NCBI RefSeq assembly: GCF_012726235.1
Contig: NZ_JAASAH010000008.1
Coordinates: 186,001-250,000 of the forward strand
DNA length: 64,000 nt
Direction: 5' to 3'
From: Streptomyces sp. HNM0574
Lineage (GTDB): Bacteria; Actinomycetota; Actinomycetes; Streptomycetales; Streptomycetaceae
A program made the position numbers and the translations under genes. This document shows, one piece after another, positions 63,138 to 64,000 of the stretch (within the stretch, counting starts at the first letter, position 1; each line of letters starts with the position of its first letter). Under the pieces are notes generated by a model. The model worked only from the letters and a program-made list of their open reading frames with translations, did no database searches and was not told the origin of the DNA.

Positions 63138-64000
63138 ATGGCAACGGTGTTCAGGAAGCTGCTCGGTGCACTGCCCAGGATGGGTGTGCAGGTCGTCGAC
63201 CTCGGGCCCGGTGCCGCCGTGATCGCGCGGCGGGGCGGGCTGTCCGCTCGCAAGGTGGGCGCGGACGCGTGGATGGTCGGCGGCAGACGGGCCACGGCCG
63301 CGCCGGTCGTGGGGCGTCAGGGGCCGTGGGGCCTGGACAAGGCGACGGCGAGCCGCCTGTGCGCCCGGCACGTGGCCGGGCTGCTGGCCCGGTACGAGGT
63401 GAACTGCGTCTTCGACGTCGGCGCCAACAAGGGCCAGTACGGCAAGCAGCTGCGCAAGCAGGGGTACCGGGGCAGGATCGTCTCCTTCGAGCCGGTCCCG
63501 GACAGCTGCGAGCGGCTGCGGGCGGCCGCCGAGCAGGACCCGGACTGGCGGGTGTACGCCTGCGGTCTGGGCCGGAAGGCGTCGACCGAGCAGATGCACC
63601 TCGGCTGGAAGACGATGAACTCCCTGCTGAAGCCCAGCGATTACGGGCAGCGGCGGTACCGCAGGTTCGCCGACACCAGTACGGCCGAGGTGCGCATCCG
63701 GCGGCTGGACGAGGTCATGGACGAGGCGATGGCCGGGCTCGCCGACCCGCGCCCCTACCTGAAGATGGACACCCAGGGCTTCGACCTGGAGGTCTTCGCG
63801 GGCGGCGGCGAGCGCCTCGGCGAGTTCGTCGGCATGCAGTCCGAGGTGGCCGCGCTGCGGCTGTACGAGGGCAGCCCGCGCATGACGGACGCCATCGCGG
63901 CGTACGAGCAGGAGGGCTTCGAGGTCACCGGCATGTACCCGGTCACCCGCGAGGACACCACGGGCCGCGTGGTCGAGTTCGACTGCGTGATGGCACGGGC
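63138..64000 (+). CDS. FkbM-family methyltransferase, cut by the right edge
   Basis: The frame is open from the ATG at 63138 to the end of the window (~287 residues). It has the FkbM SAM domain: VFDVGANKGQYGKQLRKQGYRGRIVSFEPVP, the Asp in IRRLDEVMDE, LKMDTQGFDLEVFAGG and SEVAALRLYEG. Such enzymes O-methylate sugars or polyketides, often in exopolysaccharide or antibiotic clusters. About 90 residues precede the domain. Its C-terminus may lie only a few residues outside the window. Confidence 0.93.
   Translation, partial: MATVFRKLLGALPRMGVQVVDLGPGAAVIARRGGLSARKVGADAWMVGGRRATAAPVVGRQGPWGLDKATASRLCARHVAGLLARYEVNCVFDVGANKGQYGKQLRKQGYRGRIVSFEPVPDSCERLRAAAEQDPDWRVYACGLGRKASTEQMHLGWKTMNSLLKPSDYGQRRYRRFADTSTAEVRIRRLDEVMDEAMAGLADPRPYLKMDTQGFDLEVFAGGGERLGEFVGMQSEVAALRLYEGSPRMTDAIAAYEQEGFEVTGMYPVTREDTTGRVVEFDCVMAR

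Overview
The window is very GC-rich, with strong third-position G/C bias, closely packed and often 4-bp-overlapping genes, GTG/TTG starts, an MbtH-like protein, an NRPS, an F420-type (LLM) oxidoreductase and many AraC/TetR/LysR regulators. This fits a Streptomyces-type actinomycete chromosome and an accessory region rather than the conserved core. I saw no rRNA, tRNA, transposase, integrase or CRISPR array.

Layout. (1) 1-4015: the start of an NRPS gene (C-A-PCP and the beginning of another C-like domain, minus strand, running off the left edge) and, divergently, an MbtH-like protein. (2) 4401-7091: a small Cys-containing hypothetical protein, a small DedA/VTT-like membrane protein and a 14-TM DHA2 drug exporter. 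(3) 7120-18320: a four-gene minus-strand operon, every junction overlapping, that looks like an antiphage island. It encodes a Hsp90/sacsin-type ATPase fused to an SF2 helicase, a NERD-nuclease/SF1 helicase, a DrmA-like helicase and a DrmB-like DUF1998 protein. The DISARM core pair is present, but the DISARM methylase and PLD nuclease are absent. Its base composition looks less GC-rich than its surroundings. (4) 18586-23399: MFS transporter, class III CoA-transferase, acyl-CoA dehydrogenase and LysR regulator, a likely organic-acid uptake and catabolism operon. A GNAT follows.

(5) 24294-39748: the main biosynthetic locus. A minus-strand operon encodes an SDR, class II DAHP synthase, PapB (AroQ mutase), PapA (fused aminodeoxychorismate synthase), PapC (prephenate-dehydrogenase-like), an alpha-oxoamine synthase, a DAO-type flavoenzyme fused to a PrmC/HemK-like methyltransferase, and a Tat-exported TolB-propeller/amidohydrolase. 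DAHP synthase and PapABC would supply 4-aminophenylpyruvate and so 4-aminophenylalanine. The oxoamine synthase and flavoenzyme-methyltransferase fusion are presumed tailoring steps towards a product I cannot identify. Divergent to it are an atypical response regulator and a translationally coupled DHA2 exporter, closed by a strong hairpin terminator.

(6) 39833-45732: a TetR regulator with two 18-bp operators, divergent from a three-subunit molybdenum hydroxylase (2Fe-2S, FAD, Moco) and its XdhC maturation factor. (7) 45905-48651: a UDP-GlcNAc 2-epimerase coupled to a membrane GT2 glycosyltransferase. (8) 48772-64000: mostly single genes. These are a secreted M23 peptidase, AraC regulators, a DUF2000 protein, an LLM oxidoreductase, a cation/proton antiporter, a small membrane protein, an AraC-VOC pair, a UvrA-like ABC protein, a GNAT, an AhpD/CMD-like protein, a nitrobindin-like protein, an ELFV amino-acid dehydrogenase with a palindrome over its promoter, a truncated methyltransferase remnant, a MmcQ/YjbR protein, and an FkbM methyltransferase cut by the right edge.
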